From the NCBI GenBank assembly GCA_004367505.1, contig SFCB01000080.1:1-51387 (forward strand): DNA of 51,387 nt. The letters are read 5' to 3'. Position numbers and translations under genes: made by a program. Positions 1 to 8,530 of this stretch are shown one piece after another (position 1 is the stretch's first letter; the number at the start of each line of letters is the position of its first letter). The DNA comes from Chloroflexi bacterium OHK40. GTDB taxonomy: Bacteria; Chloroflexota; Chloroflexia; Chloroflexales; Chloroflexaceae. A model generated the notes under the pieces. The model saw nothing but the letters and a program-made list of their open reading frames with translations, was not told where the DNA came from and made no database searches.

Positions 1-304
1 AGCCGTCCAAGCAGAGTATCCGGGTCAAACGGCAGAAAGCTGGCTGGAACGAGGAATTCTTAGCCAAGCTCCTCGTCGGATAATATGCGATGGCCCTGCC
101 TGACAACCCCACAGATCCTCGCGATAACCACCGGCGTGGGCTGAAGCGCCGTGGGCAAACGCCAGACGATTCGCTGCCGCCCCTCCTCATTGGTATTATA
201 TCGTATCCCGGGGTCGCTACTTTGCCAGGCATCATTTACAGGAGCGACGAAGTGCACAGGGCGAATTATGGCATTGCAAAGCAATTGCAAGCTCTTCGTT
301 CGCG
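1..304. other. Upstream region with no supported gene
   Basis: No convincing gene is seen here. A short minus-strand reading frame (60-311) and two plus-strand frames (90-308, 151-378) overlap each other, lack a clear ribosome-binding site and resemble no family I know. The stretch is less GC-rich than the genes that follow and probably is spacer, or the edge of a gene outside the window. Confidence 0.5.
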
Positions 305-332
305 TTGACACAAACGGAAAGATGGGTATAAT
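305..332 (+). promoter_or_regulatory. Consensus sigma-70 promoter of the nuo operon
   Basis: TTGACA at 305-310 and TATAAT at 327-332 are both exact consensus hexamers, separated by 16 bp. The predicted transcript would start near 339, about 33 nt before the GTG start of nuoA. Such a match is unlikely by chance in GC-rich DNA and the position fits. That it drives all fourteen nuo genes is inferred. Confidence 0.85.
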
Positions 333-371
333 TCCAGTGCAGCCTGAGTGTCCATCCGAGGGAGGGCAGCC

Positions 372-728
372 GTGCTAGGTGCCTACCTGCCGATCCTGGT
401 CATGTTCCTCATCGCCGTCTTCATTGCCGCCTTTGTGATTATTGTCTCCTCGCTCCTGGGCCCACGGCGCAGCACCGTGCGCAAGCTGGCCCCTTACGAG
501 TCGGGCATGGAGCCGATCGGGCCGGCCATCCGCCGCATCCCGGTCAAGTTCTATGTCGTCGCGATGCTGTTCATCGTCTTCGATATCGAGGTCGTCTTCT
601 TCTATCCCTACGCGCTGGTGTTCCGCGATCTGGCGGGGCCCGGGCTGGTGGCCATGGGCGTCTTCTTTCTCGTGCTGGTGGTCGGCTTCGTCTACGAGTG
701 GAAGAAGGGGGCGCTGAAATGGGAATAG
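372..728 (+). CDS. nuoA: NADH-quinone oxidoreductase subunit A
   Basis: NuoA is a small membrane subunit of proton-pumping complex I, at the junction of the peripheral and membrane arms. The 118-residue product has the usual length and three hydrophobic segments. The conserved first loop contains [11 protein letters not shown], and [12 protein letters not shown] follows in the second segment. The GTG at 372 is chosen because GAGGGAGG lies about 6 nt upstream (358-365); an in-frame GTG at 348 would place that site inside the gene. The end overlaps nuoB by 10 bases, as usual for translationally coupled nuo genes. It is the first gene of a complete operon. Confidence 0.95.
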   Translation: MLGAYLPILVMFLIAVFIAAFVIIVSSLLGPRRSTVRKLAPYESGMEPIGPAIRRIPVKFYVVAMLFIVFDIEVVFFYPYALVFRDLAGPGLVAMGVFFLVLVVGFVYEWKKGALKWE

Positions 729-1243
729 AGGAGAAGGCTGGCAATCTCGGCGTCGTCACGACGTCGCTTGAATATGTGGTGAACTGGGGCCGCACGAACG
801 CCATGTGGCCACTGCTCTTCGGGCTGGCGTGCTGCGCGATCGAGATGATGGGTGCCCAGGCCAGCAACTACGATCTGTCGCGCTTCGGGATGGAGTTGAA
901 CCGGGCATCGCCCCGCCAGGCCGATCTGATGATCGTCGCCGGGCGCGTGAGCCGCAAGATGGCGCCTGTGGTGCGGCGGCTCTACGATCAGATGCCCGAG
1001 CCCAAGTGGGTGGTGGCCATGGGCGACTGCGCCGCCTGCGGTGGGGTCTTCAACAACTATGCGATCGTCCAGGGCGTGGACGAGGTGGTGCCCGTGGATG
1101 TCTATGTCGCCGGTTGCCCGCCCCGGCCCGAGGCGCTGATCGACGGGATCATGCTGCTGCACCAGAAGGTGATGCGCGAGAAGATCAGCGGCCAGAAAGA
1201 GCAGCCGGTCCGTCTTCAGCAGCCGCTCATCCAGGTGAAGTAG
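719..1243 (+). CDS. nuoB: NADH-quinone oxidoreductase subunit B
   Basis: NuoB carries cluster N2, the last Fe-S centre, which passes electrons to quinone at the NuoB/NuoD interface. The 174-residue product shows the N2 ligands: the twin cysteines in [10 protein letters not shown], the cysteine in GDCAACGG and the cysteine in AGCPPRPE. The start is ATG 719 (MGIEEKAG), overlapping the nuoA stop, with GAAGAAGGGGG at 701-711 as ribosome-binding site. An upstream in-frame start at 698 would add seven residues lacking family likeness. The C-terminal helix [17 protein letters not shown] is typical. Confidence 0.95.
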   Translation: MGIEEKAGNLGVVTTSLEYVVNWGRTNAMWPLLFGLACCAIEMMGAQASNYDLSRFGMELNRASPRQADLMIVAGRVSRKMAPVVRRLYDQMPEPKWVVAMGDCAACGGVFNNYAIVQGVDEVVPVDVYVAGCPPRPEALIDGIMLLHQKVMREKISGQKEQPVRLQQPLIQVK

Positions 1244-1307
1244 GCGCGCTGTGCCGTGAGGATCGCGTGCGCTGTGCGGTTCGCGATCGGATCGAACTGA
1301 GTACCCA

Positions 1308-1826
1308 ATGGATAATGCGCATCTCCTCGCTACCCTCCGCGAGCGCCTCGGCACCGGGATCATCGCCGTCGGCGAGCATCGCGGTGATCTGAGCCTCACG
1401 CTGGCTCCAGGCGCCTACTACGCCGCCGCCCAGTATCTTCGTGACGATCCGGACCTGGCTTACCATTTCCTGGAGAACCTTTGCGGCGTAGACTATCTGG
1501 GCCGCGAGCCGCGCTTTGAGGTAGTGGCCCACCTGGTAAGTCTTCGGCACGGCCATCGGGTCTGCCTGAAGGTGGGTGCCCCCGAAGCCAGCCCACGCGT
1601 ACCATCACTCACGCCTCTCTTTCCTACGGCGAATTACCAGGAGCGTGAGACGTACGACCTGCTCGGGATCGCGTTCGATGGGCATCCTTCTCTCACCCGC
1701 ATCCTGATGCCCGAGGACTGGGTGGGCCATCCCCAGCGCAAGGATCATCCCCTGGGTGAAGAGGAGGTTGCCTTCACCTTCAACCAGGACTCCATCTACG
1801 CCAGGAAACCGTTCGCCAAATCGTAG
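1308..1826 (+). CDS. nuoC: NADH-quinone oxidoreductase subunit C
   Basis: NuoC is a peripheral-arm structural subunit that binds NuoD. The 172-residue product has the family signature ERETYDLLGIAFDGHP followed by LTRILMPEDWVGHPQRKDHP, which is the 30-kDa subunit motif. It is separate from nuoD, unlike the fused nuoCD of enterobacteria. A 64-base spacer separates it from nuoB and no strong Shine-Dalgarno is seen before ATG 1308. The N-terminal third is less conserved in the family, so the start is a little less sure than the rest. Confidence 0.93.
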   Translation: MDNAHLLATLRERLGTGIIAVGEHRGDLSLTLAPGAYYAAAQYLRDDPDLAYHFLENLCGVDYLGREPRFEVVAHLVSLRHGHRVCLKVGAPEASPRVPSLTPLFPTANYQERETYDLLGIAFDGHPSLTRILMPEDWVGHPQRKDHPLGEEEVAFTFNQDSIYARKPFAKS

Positions 1827-1862
1827 GGGCGCCGCGCGCCGCTTCCCCCGACGACGACGTAG

Positions 1863-1939
1863 GGACGCTGTGTGCAGCGTCCGATGCGTGTAGCGTTCGA
1901 TGTGTCCGCCGTCCGGTGCGTGTAGCCTCCGGTGCGTCC
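1863..1939. repeat. Hairpin plus degenerate direct repeat in nuoC-nuoD spacer
   Basis: The 138-base spacer contains a perfect 8-bp stem (GGACGCTG at 1863-1870, CAGCGTCC at 1875-1882) with a TGTG loop. It is followed by two degenerate 25-base copies, at 1883-1907 and 1915-1939, that differ at five positions and sit 32 bases apart; both contain TGCGTGTAGC. No gene is seen. It could be an RNA processing or stability element, or simply decayed repeat. Confidence 0.55.
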
Positions 1940-1964
1940 CGTTGCCGCCCTATCGAGGTCGCGT

Positions 1965-3209
1965 ATGAGCCAGACCACCCCGGCCCTCCATGTCCCGACA
2001 CCGCAGGAGATCACCGGGCCTGCCCTTGCCGGCAAGGCCGATACGATGGTGCTCAACATGGGGCCCCACCATCCGAGCACCCACGGTGTGCTGCGGCTGG
2101 TGCTCGAGCTCGACGGCGAGATTGTGGTGAACGTCGCCCCCGACGTCGGCTTCCTCCATACCGGCATCGAAAAGACGATGGAGAGCAAGACGTACCAGCA
2201 GGCGGTGGTGCTCACCGACCGCATGGACTATCTGGCCCCGCTCTCCAATAACCTCTGCTACGCCCTGGCCGTGGAGAAGTTGATGGGGGTCGAGGTGCCT
2301 GAGCGTGCTCAGGTGATCCGCGTGCTGCTAGTGGAGCTCCAGCGGATCTCTTCCCACCTCGTCTGGTTGGGTACCCACGCGCTCGATCTCGCGGCGATGA
2401 CGGTCTTCCTCTACGCTTTCCGTGAGCGCGAGCAGATCCTCGATATCTTCGAGCTCGTCTCCGGCGCCCGCATGATGACGAGCTATATTCGTGTCGGTGG
2501 CCTCGCCTACGATCTCCCAGCCGATTTTCTGCCCACCGTCGATGCCTTCCTAAAGCTCATGCCCGCCCGGGTGGACGAGTACGAGGATCTGCTCACCGCG
2601 AACCCGCTCTGGCTCGAGCGTACCGTGGGTGTGGGCGCTATCGACGCGGAGGCCGCCGTGGCCTACGGCCTCTCCGGCGCCAACCTGCGCGCCACCGGCG
2701 TCCCCTACGATGTGCGCAAGGTCTTCCCCTATTCCGGCTACGAGACCTATGACTTCGAGGTGCCCGTTGGCAAGACGGGCGATATCTATGATCGCTATCG
2801 GGTGCGGGTCGCTGAGATGCGCCAGTCCATCCGCATCGCCAGGCAGGCCTGGGAGCGCCTGAGCGCGATGGGTCCCGGCCCCTATATCACCGCCGACCGG
2901 AAGGTGGCTCCGCCGCCTAAAGCCGAGATTACCCATAGCATGGAGTCGCTCATCCATCACTTCAAGCTGTGGACCGAGGGCTTTAAGCCGCCTCGCGGTG
3001 ATGCCTATGTGAGCATCGAGAGCCCCCGTGGTGTGCTCGGCTGCTATGTGGTGAGCGATGGAGGCCCGAAGCCCTGGCGTGTGCATTTCCGCTCGCCCTC
3101 GTTTATTAACCTCCAGGGTCTCCCCCATATGGCCAGGGGCCGCCTCGTCGCCGACCTCGTGGCCCTTGTCGCTAGCCTCGATCCAGTGCTCGGCGAGGTG
3201 GACCGATGA
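1965..3209 (+). CDS. nuoD: NADH-quinone oxidoreductase subunit D
   Basis: NuoD is the 49-kDa subunit, a relative of the large subunit of NiFe hydrogenases, which forms the quinone-binding cavity with NuoB. The 414-residue product shows NMGPHHPSTHGVLRLV near the N-terminus (the histidines line the quinone site), then GFLHTGIEK and RVLLVELQRISSHL. It ends with ASLDPVLGEVDR, the canonical family ending. ATG 1965 (MSQTTPALH) is preferred over an in-frame ATG at 1932 because GAGG lies just upstream (1954-1957). The next gene, nuoE, begins after a 189-base spacer. Confidence 0.95.
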   Translation: MSQTTPALHVPTPQEITGPALAGKADTMVLNMGPHHPSTHGVLRLVLELDGEIVVNVAPDVGFLHTGIEKTMESKTYQQAVVLTDRMDYLAPLSNNLCYALAVEKLMGVEVPERAQVIRVLLVELQRISSHLVWLGTHALDLAAMTVFLYAFREREQILDIFELVSGARMMTSYIRVGGLAYDLPADFLPTVDAFLKLMPARVDEYEDLLTANPLWLERTVGVGAIDAEAAVAYGLSGANLRATGVPYDVRKVFPYSGYETYDFEVPVGKTGDIYDRYRVRVAEMRQSIRIARQAWERLSAMGPGPYITADRKVAPPPKAEITHSMESLIHHFKLWTEGFKPPRGDAYVSIESPRGVLGCYVVSDGGPKPWRVHFRSPSFINLQGLPHMARGRLVADLVALVASLDPVLGEVDR

Positions 3210-3398
3210 GGGGCCAGTGGACGGCACCCACCGGCCAGCGGACGGGCCATGGCGCACAGCGGAGCCAGCGGACAGGCCAGGTCATGATGCGATTCGCTCG
3301 ATGCATGCGCAGGATCAACAGAACTGGCGCCCGGCAGCATACCCTGGCCTCCGACCCTTCGTTCCCTGTCCCCTGTCCCCTGCTACCCCCTGAATCCT
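3210..3398. repeat. Repeat-rich spacer between nuoD and nuoE
   Basis: The first part holds three related short units of the type CCAGYGGACRGGCCA between about 3216 and 3280. The end (3360-3392) is a pyrimidine-rich run with repeated CCCTGTCCCCTG. The same pyrimidine motif recurs in the nuoG-nuoH spacer. A short reading frame (3206-3409) covers the stretch but its translation is low-complexity and it has no ribosome-binding site, so I do not call it a gene. Confidence 0.55.
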
Positions 3399-4079
3399 AT
3401 GCTGCTTGATACCCACGCTTCCGAGATCGAGACCATCCTGGGCCGCTATGCGAGCCGGCGCAGTGCCGTGCTGCCGCTGCTCTACCTGGCCCAGGATACG
3501 TACGGCCATCTGAACGATGCGGCGATCCGCGAGGTGGCCGCCATCCTCGATCTGCCGGCGACCGATGTGTTTGAGGTGGTGGGCTTTTACACCCTGTTCT
3601 ACAACCGGCCCGTGGGTACCTGGGTGTTGCAAGTCTGCGACGATGTGCCCTGCTGCTACCTCGGCGCCGAGGAGCTTGTGGCCGCCCTCAAGCAGAGCCT
3701 CGGCATTCAGGAGGAGCAGACGACGCCTGATGGGATGTTCACGCTACAGCGCGTGAAGTGCCTGGCCGCCTGCGACCGTGCCCCCGTGCTGCAGGCCAAT
3801 CTTGATTACGTGTACGATGTGACGGCCGAGCGCGTCGAGGCGCTGCTGACTCACCTGCGCGAGCGCGCCGCCGAAGCGCGGAAGCGCGGCGTCTCGGGCC
3901 GCTTCGCCGAGGATTACGCCTTCGGCGCCGATGGCAGGCCCCTGCGTCTTGAGCGCGAAGCTCCCTATACCCCACGGGTCTTCACACCCGTTCCGCCGCC
4001 GCCCGAGCCGGCGCCGATGGCTCCGCCCGAGGCCGGTACCGAAGCCGAGAGCGGCGAGCGCCGCGTCTCGCCGTTGTGA
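3399..4079 (+). CDS. nuoE: NADH-quinone oxidoreductase subunit E, long C-terminal tail
   Basis: NuoE is the thioredoxin-fold [2Fe-2S] subunit (cluster N1a) of the NADH-oxidising module, bound to NuoF. The N-terminal helical part contains PLLYLAQDTYGHL. The cluster ligands are in CDDVPCC and CLAACD, a typical four-cysteine set. The product is 226 residues, about 60 longer than usual. The extra C-terminal tail is proline-, alanine- and glutamate-rich (for example PVPPPPEPAPMAPPEAG) and probably disordered. It lies 68 bases before nuoF. Its identity is firm; the role of the tail is unknown. Confidence 0.94.
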   Translation: MLLDTHASEIETILGRYASRRSAVLPLLYLAQDTYGHLNDAAIREVAAILDLPATDVFEVVGFYTLFYNRPVGTWVLQVCDDVPCCYLGAEELVAALKQSLGIQEEQTTPDGMFTLQRVKCLAACDRAPVLQANLDYVYDVTAERVEALLTHLRERAAEARKRGVSGRFAEDYAFGADGRPLRLEREAPYTPRVFTPVPPPPEPAPMAPPEAGTEAESGERRVSPL

Positions 4080-4147
4080 CCGTCGTGGCGCTCGGTGTAG
4101 CGCCGTATGCCGACTATCGAAGGTACACCTAGAACCGGAGCGACCCG

Positions 4148-5485
4148 ATGGGCCTCAGCGAGCATATCGTGATGCGGGAGCTCGACATCCCCGCCATTAA
4201 CGACTTCTCCGTCTACCGGCAGCACGACGGCTGGGAGGCCTTCGCCGATGCGCTGAGGACGAAAACGCCAGCCGATGTGGTCAATATGGTGAAGGAGGCT
4301 GGCCTGCGCGGTCGCGGTGGCGCCGGCTTTCCCACCGGCGTGAAGTGGGGCTTCCTCCCGAAGGGTGTCTACCCGCGCTACCTGCTCTGCAATTGTGATG
4401 AGTCGGAGCCCGGGACCTTCAACAACCACCAGATTATCGATCGTAACCCGCACCAGTTGATCGAGGGCGTGGCAATCTCGGCCTTCGCGATCGAGAGCCA
4501 CACCGCCTTTATCTATATGCGCGGTGAGTTCGCCGCCGCCGCCATCACCGTGGAGCGGGCGATCGCCCAGGCCTATCAGGCCGGCTTCCTCGGCAAGAAC
4601 ATCCTTGGTACCGGCTACGACCTGGATATCTATGTCCACCGTGGCGCGGGGGCCTACATCTGCGGCGAGGAGACGGCCCTCATGGAGTCGCTTGAGGGCA
4701 AGATCGGCCAGCCTCGCCTGAAGCCGCCCTTCCCTGCGGTCGCTGGTCTCTACGGCAAGCCTACGATCATTAACAATGTCGAGACGCTGACCAACGTGCC
4801 GCGTATCCTCGCGCGGGGTGTGGCCTGGTATCGGAGCCATGGCACCGAGAAGAGCCCCGGCACCAAGTGCTTCTCGCTCTCTGGCCACGTGAACCGGCCC
4901 GGCAATTATGAGATCCCCTTCGGGGTGCCTCTGCGCGAGTTGATCGAGAGCCCCGAGTACGGCGGTGGGATGCGCGGCGGTCGCCCGGTGAAGATTATTA
5001 TCCCCGGTGGCGCCTCGGCCCCCTGGCTCACCCGGGAGCACCTGGATCTGCCGCTGGACTATGAGAGCGTGGCCGCCGCTGGCTCTATGCTCGGCTCCGG
5101 CGCGGTGATTGTGCTCAACGATACCGTCAGCGCACCCCACCTGGCCTATAAGATGGACGAGTTCTTCAAGCACGAGAGCTGTGGGAAGTGTACTCCCTGC
5201 CGCGAGGGAACGCACTGGCTCGTGCGTGTGCTGCACCGCATGGCCGAGGAAGGCCACGCCCACCCTGAGGATATCCCCACCCTCCACGGGATCTACACCC
5301 AGATGGCCGGGAACTGCTTCTGCCTGCTCGGCGAGAGTGCCGTGATGCCGATCAAGTCGGCCCTTCGGCTCTTTCCCCAGGAGTTCGAGGCGATCGTGCG
5401 GCAGAGCCAGAATGGCCACGCTGGGAAGCCCCGGCCCGCCGCGGCGCAGCACGCCATCCCGCTGGGGCTGGCGTCGCGACGGTAA
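4148..5485 (+). CDS. nuoF: NADH-quinone oxidoreductase subunit F
   Basis: NuoF oxidises NADH. It carries FMN and the [4Fe-4S] cluster N3. The 445-residue product has the NADH/FMN glycine-rich motif GLRGRGGAGFPTGVKW near residue 55, then GAGAYICGEETALMESLEG and NNVETLTNVP. The N3 ligands are CGKCTPCREG plus the later cysteine in AGNCFCLLGE. The start at ATG 4148 follows GGAGCG at a plausible spacing. NuoE upstream and NuoG downstream complete the dehydrogenase module. Confidence 0.96.
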   Translation: MGLSEHIVMRELDIPAINDFSVYRQHDGWEAFADALRTKTPADVVNMVKEAGLRGRGGAGFPTGVKWGFLPKGVYPRYLLCNCDESEPGTFNNHQIIDRNPHQLIEGVAISAFAIESHTAFIYMRGEFAAAAITVERAIAQAYQAGFLGKNILGTGYDLDIYVHRGAGAYICGEETALMESLEGKIGQPRLKPPFPAVAGLYGKPTIINNVETLTNVPRILARGVAWYRSHGTEKSPGTKCFSLSGHVNRPGNYEIPFGVPLRELIESPEYGGGMRGGRPVKIIIPGGASAPWLTREHLDLPLDYESVAAAGSMLGSGAVIVLNDTVSAPHLAYKMDEFFKHESCGKCTPCREGTHWLVRVLHRMAEEGHAHPEDIPTLHGIYTQMAGNCFCLLGESAVMPIKSALRLFPQEFEAIVRQSQNGHAGKPRPAAAQHAIPLGLASRR

Positions 5486-5536
5486 ACTCCGCTCCTGCGT
5501 GAAGCGCTAGCCGCGTCTCTAGAGAGAGCGTTTCCT

Positions 5537-8320
5537 ATGCCCGATGTCACAGTCACGATCGACGGTGTGACCATCCAGGTTCCCTCCGGTACCAATGTGG
5601 TGGACGCGGCACGCATGGCCGGTGTGGCCGTGCCGGTCTTCTGCTATCACCCCCGCATGCAGCCGGTGGGGATGTGCCGCATGTGCCTGGTGCAGATCGG
5701 TACGCCCCGGCTCGACCCGGCTACCCGGCAGCCTGTGCTCGACGATGCAGGCCGCCCGGTGATCCAGATGATGCCCAAGCTGCAAACCGGCTGCACGACT
5801 CCGGTCAGCGAGGGGATGGTCGTCAACACGGTGGCCGATGAGGTGAAGTTCGCCCAGCGCGGGGTGCTCGAGTTCTTGCTCACCTCCCACCCCCTCGATT
5901 GTCCTGTCTGCGATAAGGGCGGCGAGTGCCCGCTGCAGAATCTGACGATGCAGTGGGGCCCCGGCATGAGCCGCTTCGACTATAACGACAAGGTCCACTT
6001 TGAGAAGCCGGTTCCCCTGGGCGATCTGATCTATCTCGACCGGGAGCGCTGCATTCTGTGCTCCCGCTGTGTTCGCTTCCAGGACGAACTGGCCGACGAT
6101 CCGGTGCTCGGCTTCGATAACCGGGGCCGCAACTGGATGATCATCTCGAAGAGCGATCCGCCCTTCGATAGCAAGTTCTCCGGCAATACGACCGATATCT
6201 GCCCCGTGGGCGCGCTGACATCGAGCGACTTTCGCTTCCGCGCCCGTGTCTGGGAGCTCGACTCCAGGCCGGTGGTCTGCACGCTCTGCCCGGTGGGGTG
6301 CAACCTCAGCCTGGATATGCGCTACAACCAGCTGATGCGGGTGATGCCGCGCGAGAATGGGGCCGTGAACGATATCTGGATCTGCGATAAGGGCCGCTAC
6401 GGCCATCGCTTCGTGGATCACGAGAGCCGCCTCACGACGCCCATGCTGCGCCGCGATGGGCAGCTGGTCCCCGCGAGTTGGGACGAAGCGCTGGCGCTGG
6501 TGGCCGAGAAGCTTGCCGCTGTGCGTCAGGCCCACGGCGGCAGTGCGATCGCTGGCCTCGCTGCTCCTCGCCTCAGCAATGAGGATCTCTACGCCTTCCA
6601 GAAGCTCTTCCGCGAGGTGCTCGAGAGCAACAATCTGGACCAGCGGATCGGCGCGCCCGGCGAACCCGCCCTCGACGATCTCGGTGCCCTGCTCGGGCCT
6701 GGCACTGGCTCCGACCTCGCGCAACTCGGCGCGGGGACGACGGTGCTGGTGCTCGGCGCCGACCCCGAAGAGGAGGCGCCGCTCTACGTGTTGCGGCTGC
6801 GGGCGATGGCCCGGCGCGGCGCTCGCTTGCTGGTGGCCAATCTGCGCCCCACCAAGCTCGATCGTTCGGCCAGTACGCGCCTGCGCTACCGCGCCGGCGC
6901 CGAGTTGGCCTTCCTGCGCGGCCTACTCCGGGCGCTCTCCGATGAGGTCGGCACCGACCGTCTGACGGTGAAGAGCAGTGGTCTCGACCAGTTGCGCCGC
7001 GCGCTCTTCGCGACCAGTCTGGACGATACGGCCGCCGCCTGTGGGGTGAGCGCCGCCGATCTGAAGGCGGCAGCCGCGACCATCGCCTCCGCCGAGCACC
7101 TGCTGATCTTCTATGGTGCCGAAGCTCGCAGCGCCGGCCCGGCCGTCGTCGAGACGCTCGGCGCGTTGCTCGCCCTCGCCGGCAAGGCCGGCCAGTCCAA
7201 CAGCGGCCTGATCGCCCTGCTGCCCGGCGGCAATAGCCGGGGCGCCCTTGATATGGGCGTGCGCCCGGATGCTCGCCCCGGCTATGCGCCCCTCGCTCAG
7301 CCCACGATCGGGGCCCGGGATCTCTGGAACGCCGTGCAGGGTGGCCGCGTGCGGGCCGTCTGGGTGGCCGGGCTCGATCCGGCCGCCAGCCTGCCCGCCG
7401 CCCGCGCGGCCCTCGATGCCGCCGAGTTCGTGGTGGTGCAGGATCTGTTCCTCACCGAGACTGCCCGGCTGGCCGATGTGGTGTTGCCCGCGGCCAGTGT
7501 GGCTGAGCGCGACGGTACCTATACCAATGCCGAGCGCCGTGTGCAGCGTTCGCGCCAGGCACGGCCTCCCATCGGTGAGAGCCGCCCCGATTGGCAGATC
7601 GTCCAGGGTGTGGCCCAGCGCCTCGTGCAGGCGTGGGTCGCGACTGGCGCGCCAGCCGTACCGGCGAAAGGCCCGAAGGATGGCAAGGGCGCACGGGGCG
7701 CGCGGGGTGGAGTCGAGGTGGGGGCGGTGGCCGTTGCCGAGAACGGTGGCTGGGACTACCTGACCGCCGCCGATGTGGCTGCCGAGATTGCCGAGCGTGT
7801 GCCAGGCTACGCCGGTGTGACCTACCCCGCCCTCGCGGCCACCGGGAAGCCCGGTAGTTGGGGCCGCCAGGTGAATGAGGCGATCTACTACGACGGTACC
7901 AACTACGAGAACACCGAGGGTGTGGGGATCAAGCTGCCCAGCCTGATCGAGAGTGGCCGCGCCAGCCTGAACCTCGCGCCGCTCCCCGTGCCCGCCACCG
8001 CCGACGATCGGCCCCTGCTGCTGATCGCCCAGCCCCTCGCCTATGATGGCGACCCGTTGCTGCGGGGCTCCCGGTTGGAGGCCCACGTGCCCGAACCTTA
8101 TGTGGCCCTGAGCCGCGCCGATGCCGAGCGCCAGAACATCCGCCCCGGCGATATAGTGCGCCTCGCATCGAGTGCCGGCGAACTGGCCCTCCCGGCCCGC
8201 GTGGTCGATGATCTGCCCCAGGGTGTGGCGCTTGTCCCGGCTAACCTGGCTGGGGTGGGCCTCGCCACCGTGCAGACGGGTCCGCGCACCCGCGTGAGCC
8301 TTGTGAAAGTGGTTGTGTGA
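5537..8320 (+). CDS. nuoG: NADH-quinone oxidoreductase subunit G
   Basis: NuoG is the large Fe-S subunit of the dehydrogenase module. The 927-residue product begins with a [2Fe-2S] ferredoxin domain (FCYHPRMQPVGMCRMCLVQ). It continues with the His/Cys cluster site HPLDCPVCDKGGECPLQN and a further four-cysteine site ending RCILCSRCVRF. A molybdopterin-oxidoreductase-like domain follows, opened by CTLCPVGC and a fourth cysteine 27 residues later (WICDKGR). That arrangement fits cluster N7, found only in some bacteria. Residues about 710-740 form a glycine/lysine/arginine-rich insertion. The domain is not expected to bind molybdenum. Confidence 0.95.
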   Translation: MPDVTVTIDGVTIQVPSGTNVVDAARMAGVAVPVFCYHPRMQPVGMCRMCLVQIGTPRLDPATRQPVLDDAGRPVIQMMPKLQTGCTTPVSEGMVVNTVADEVKFAQRGVLEFLLTSHPLDCPVCDKGGECPLQNLTMQWGPGMSRFDYNDKVHFEKPVPLGDLIYLDRERCILCSRCVRFQDELADDPVLGFDNRGRNWMIISKSDPPFDSKFSGNTTDICPVGALTSSDFRFRARVWELDSRPVVCTLCPVGCNLSLDMRYNQLMRVMPRENGAVNDIWICDKGRYGHRFVDHESRLTTPMLRRDGQLVPASWDEALALVAEKLAAVRQAHGGSAIAGLAAPRLSNEDLYAFQKLFREVLESNNLDQRIGAPGEPALDDLGALLGPGTGSDLAQLGAGTTVLVLGADPEEEAPLYVLRLRAMARRGARLLVANLRPTKLDRSASTRLRYRAGAELAFLRGLLRALSDEVGTDRLTVKSSGLDQLRRALFATSLDDTAAACGVSAADLKAAAATIASAEHLLIFYGAEARSAGPAVVETLGALLALAGKAGQSNSGLIALLPGGNSRGALDMGVRPDARPGYAPLAQPTIGARDLWNAVQGGRVRAVWVAGLDPAASLPAARAALDAAEFVVVQDLFLTETARLADVVLPAASVAERDGTYTNAERRVQRSRQARPPIGESRPDWQIVQGVAQRLVQAWVATGAPAVPAKGPKDGKGARGARGGVEVGAVAVAENGGWDYLTAADVAAEIAERVPGYAGVTYPALAATGKPGSWGRQVNEAIYYDGTNYENTEGVGIKLPSLIESGRASLNLAPLPVPATADDRPLLLIAQPLAYDGDPLLRGSRLEAHVPEPYVALSRADAERQNIRPGDIVRLASSAGELALPARVVDDLPQGVALVPANLAGVGLATVQTGPRTRVSLVKVVV

Positions 8321-8530
8321 GAGGGAGCAGGAGGGGACAGGGAACTGGGCACAGGAAGCAGCCATGATGCATAGCGCTACGGTGATGATTGTAGGGCAAC
8401 GCCCGGGGTGTGAGCTTTCTCAAAACCCCGTAGCTTGTGCTGCCCCTCGCCCTGTCTCCCGTCCCCCGTTCCCACTTCTCTGGCCGGCCCTGTCCTCTGT
8501 CCCCTGTCTCCTGTCGCCTGAGAGGTGCCT
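8321..8530. repeat. Spacer with opposed purine- and pyrimidine-rich arms, nuoG-nuoH
   Basis: The spacer starts with a purine-rich arm (8321-8354, containing GGAGGGGACAGGG) and ends with a pyrimidine-rich arm (about 8449-8519, with CCCTGTCCTCTG and CCCCTGTCTCCTG). The arms are roughly complementary. Between them is a small stem, CGGGG at 8404-8408 with CCCCG at 8426-8430 and inner TGAG/CTCA. The pyrimidine arm matches the end of the nuoD-nuoE spacer. It looks like a decayed inverted-repeat element inside the operon; no gene is seen. Confidence 0.5.

Noticed and set aside
60-311. 83-codon minus-strand frame before nuoA
   Set aside because: No family likeness or ribosome-binding site, and it would be transcribed against the nuo promoter.
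3206-3409. 67-codon frame in the nuoD-nuoE spacer
   Set aside because: Low-complexity translation of repeats; no ribosome-binding site.
3965-5452. 495-codon minus-strand frame opposite nuoF
   Set aside because: Antisense shadow of nuoF with no recognisable domain.
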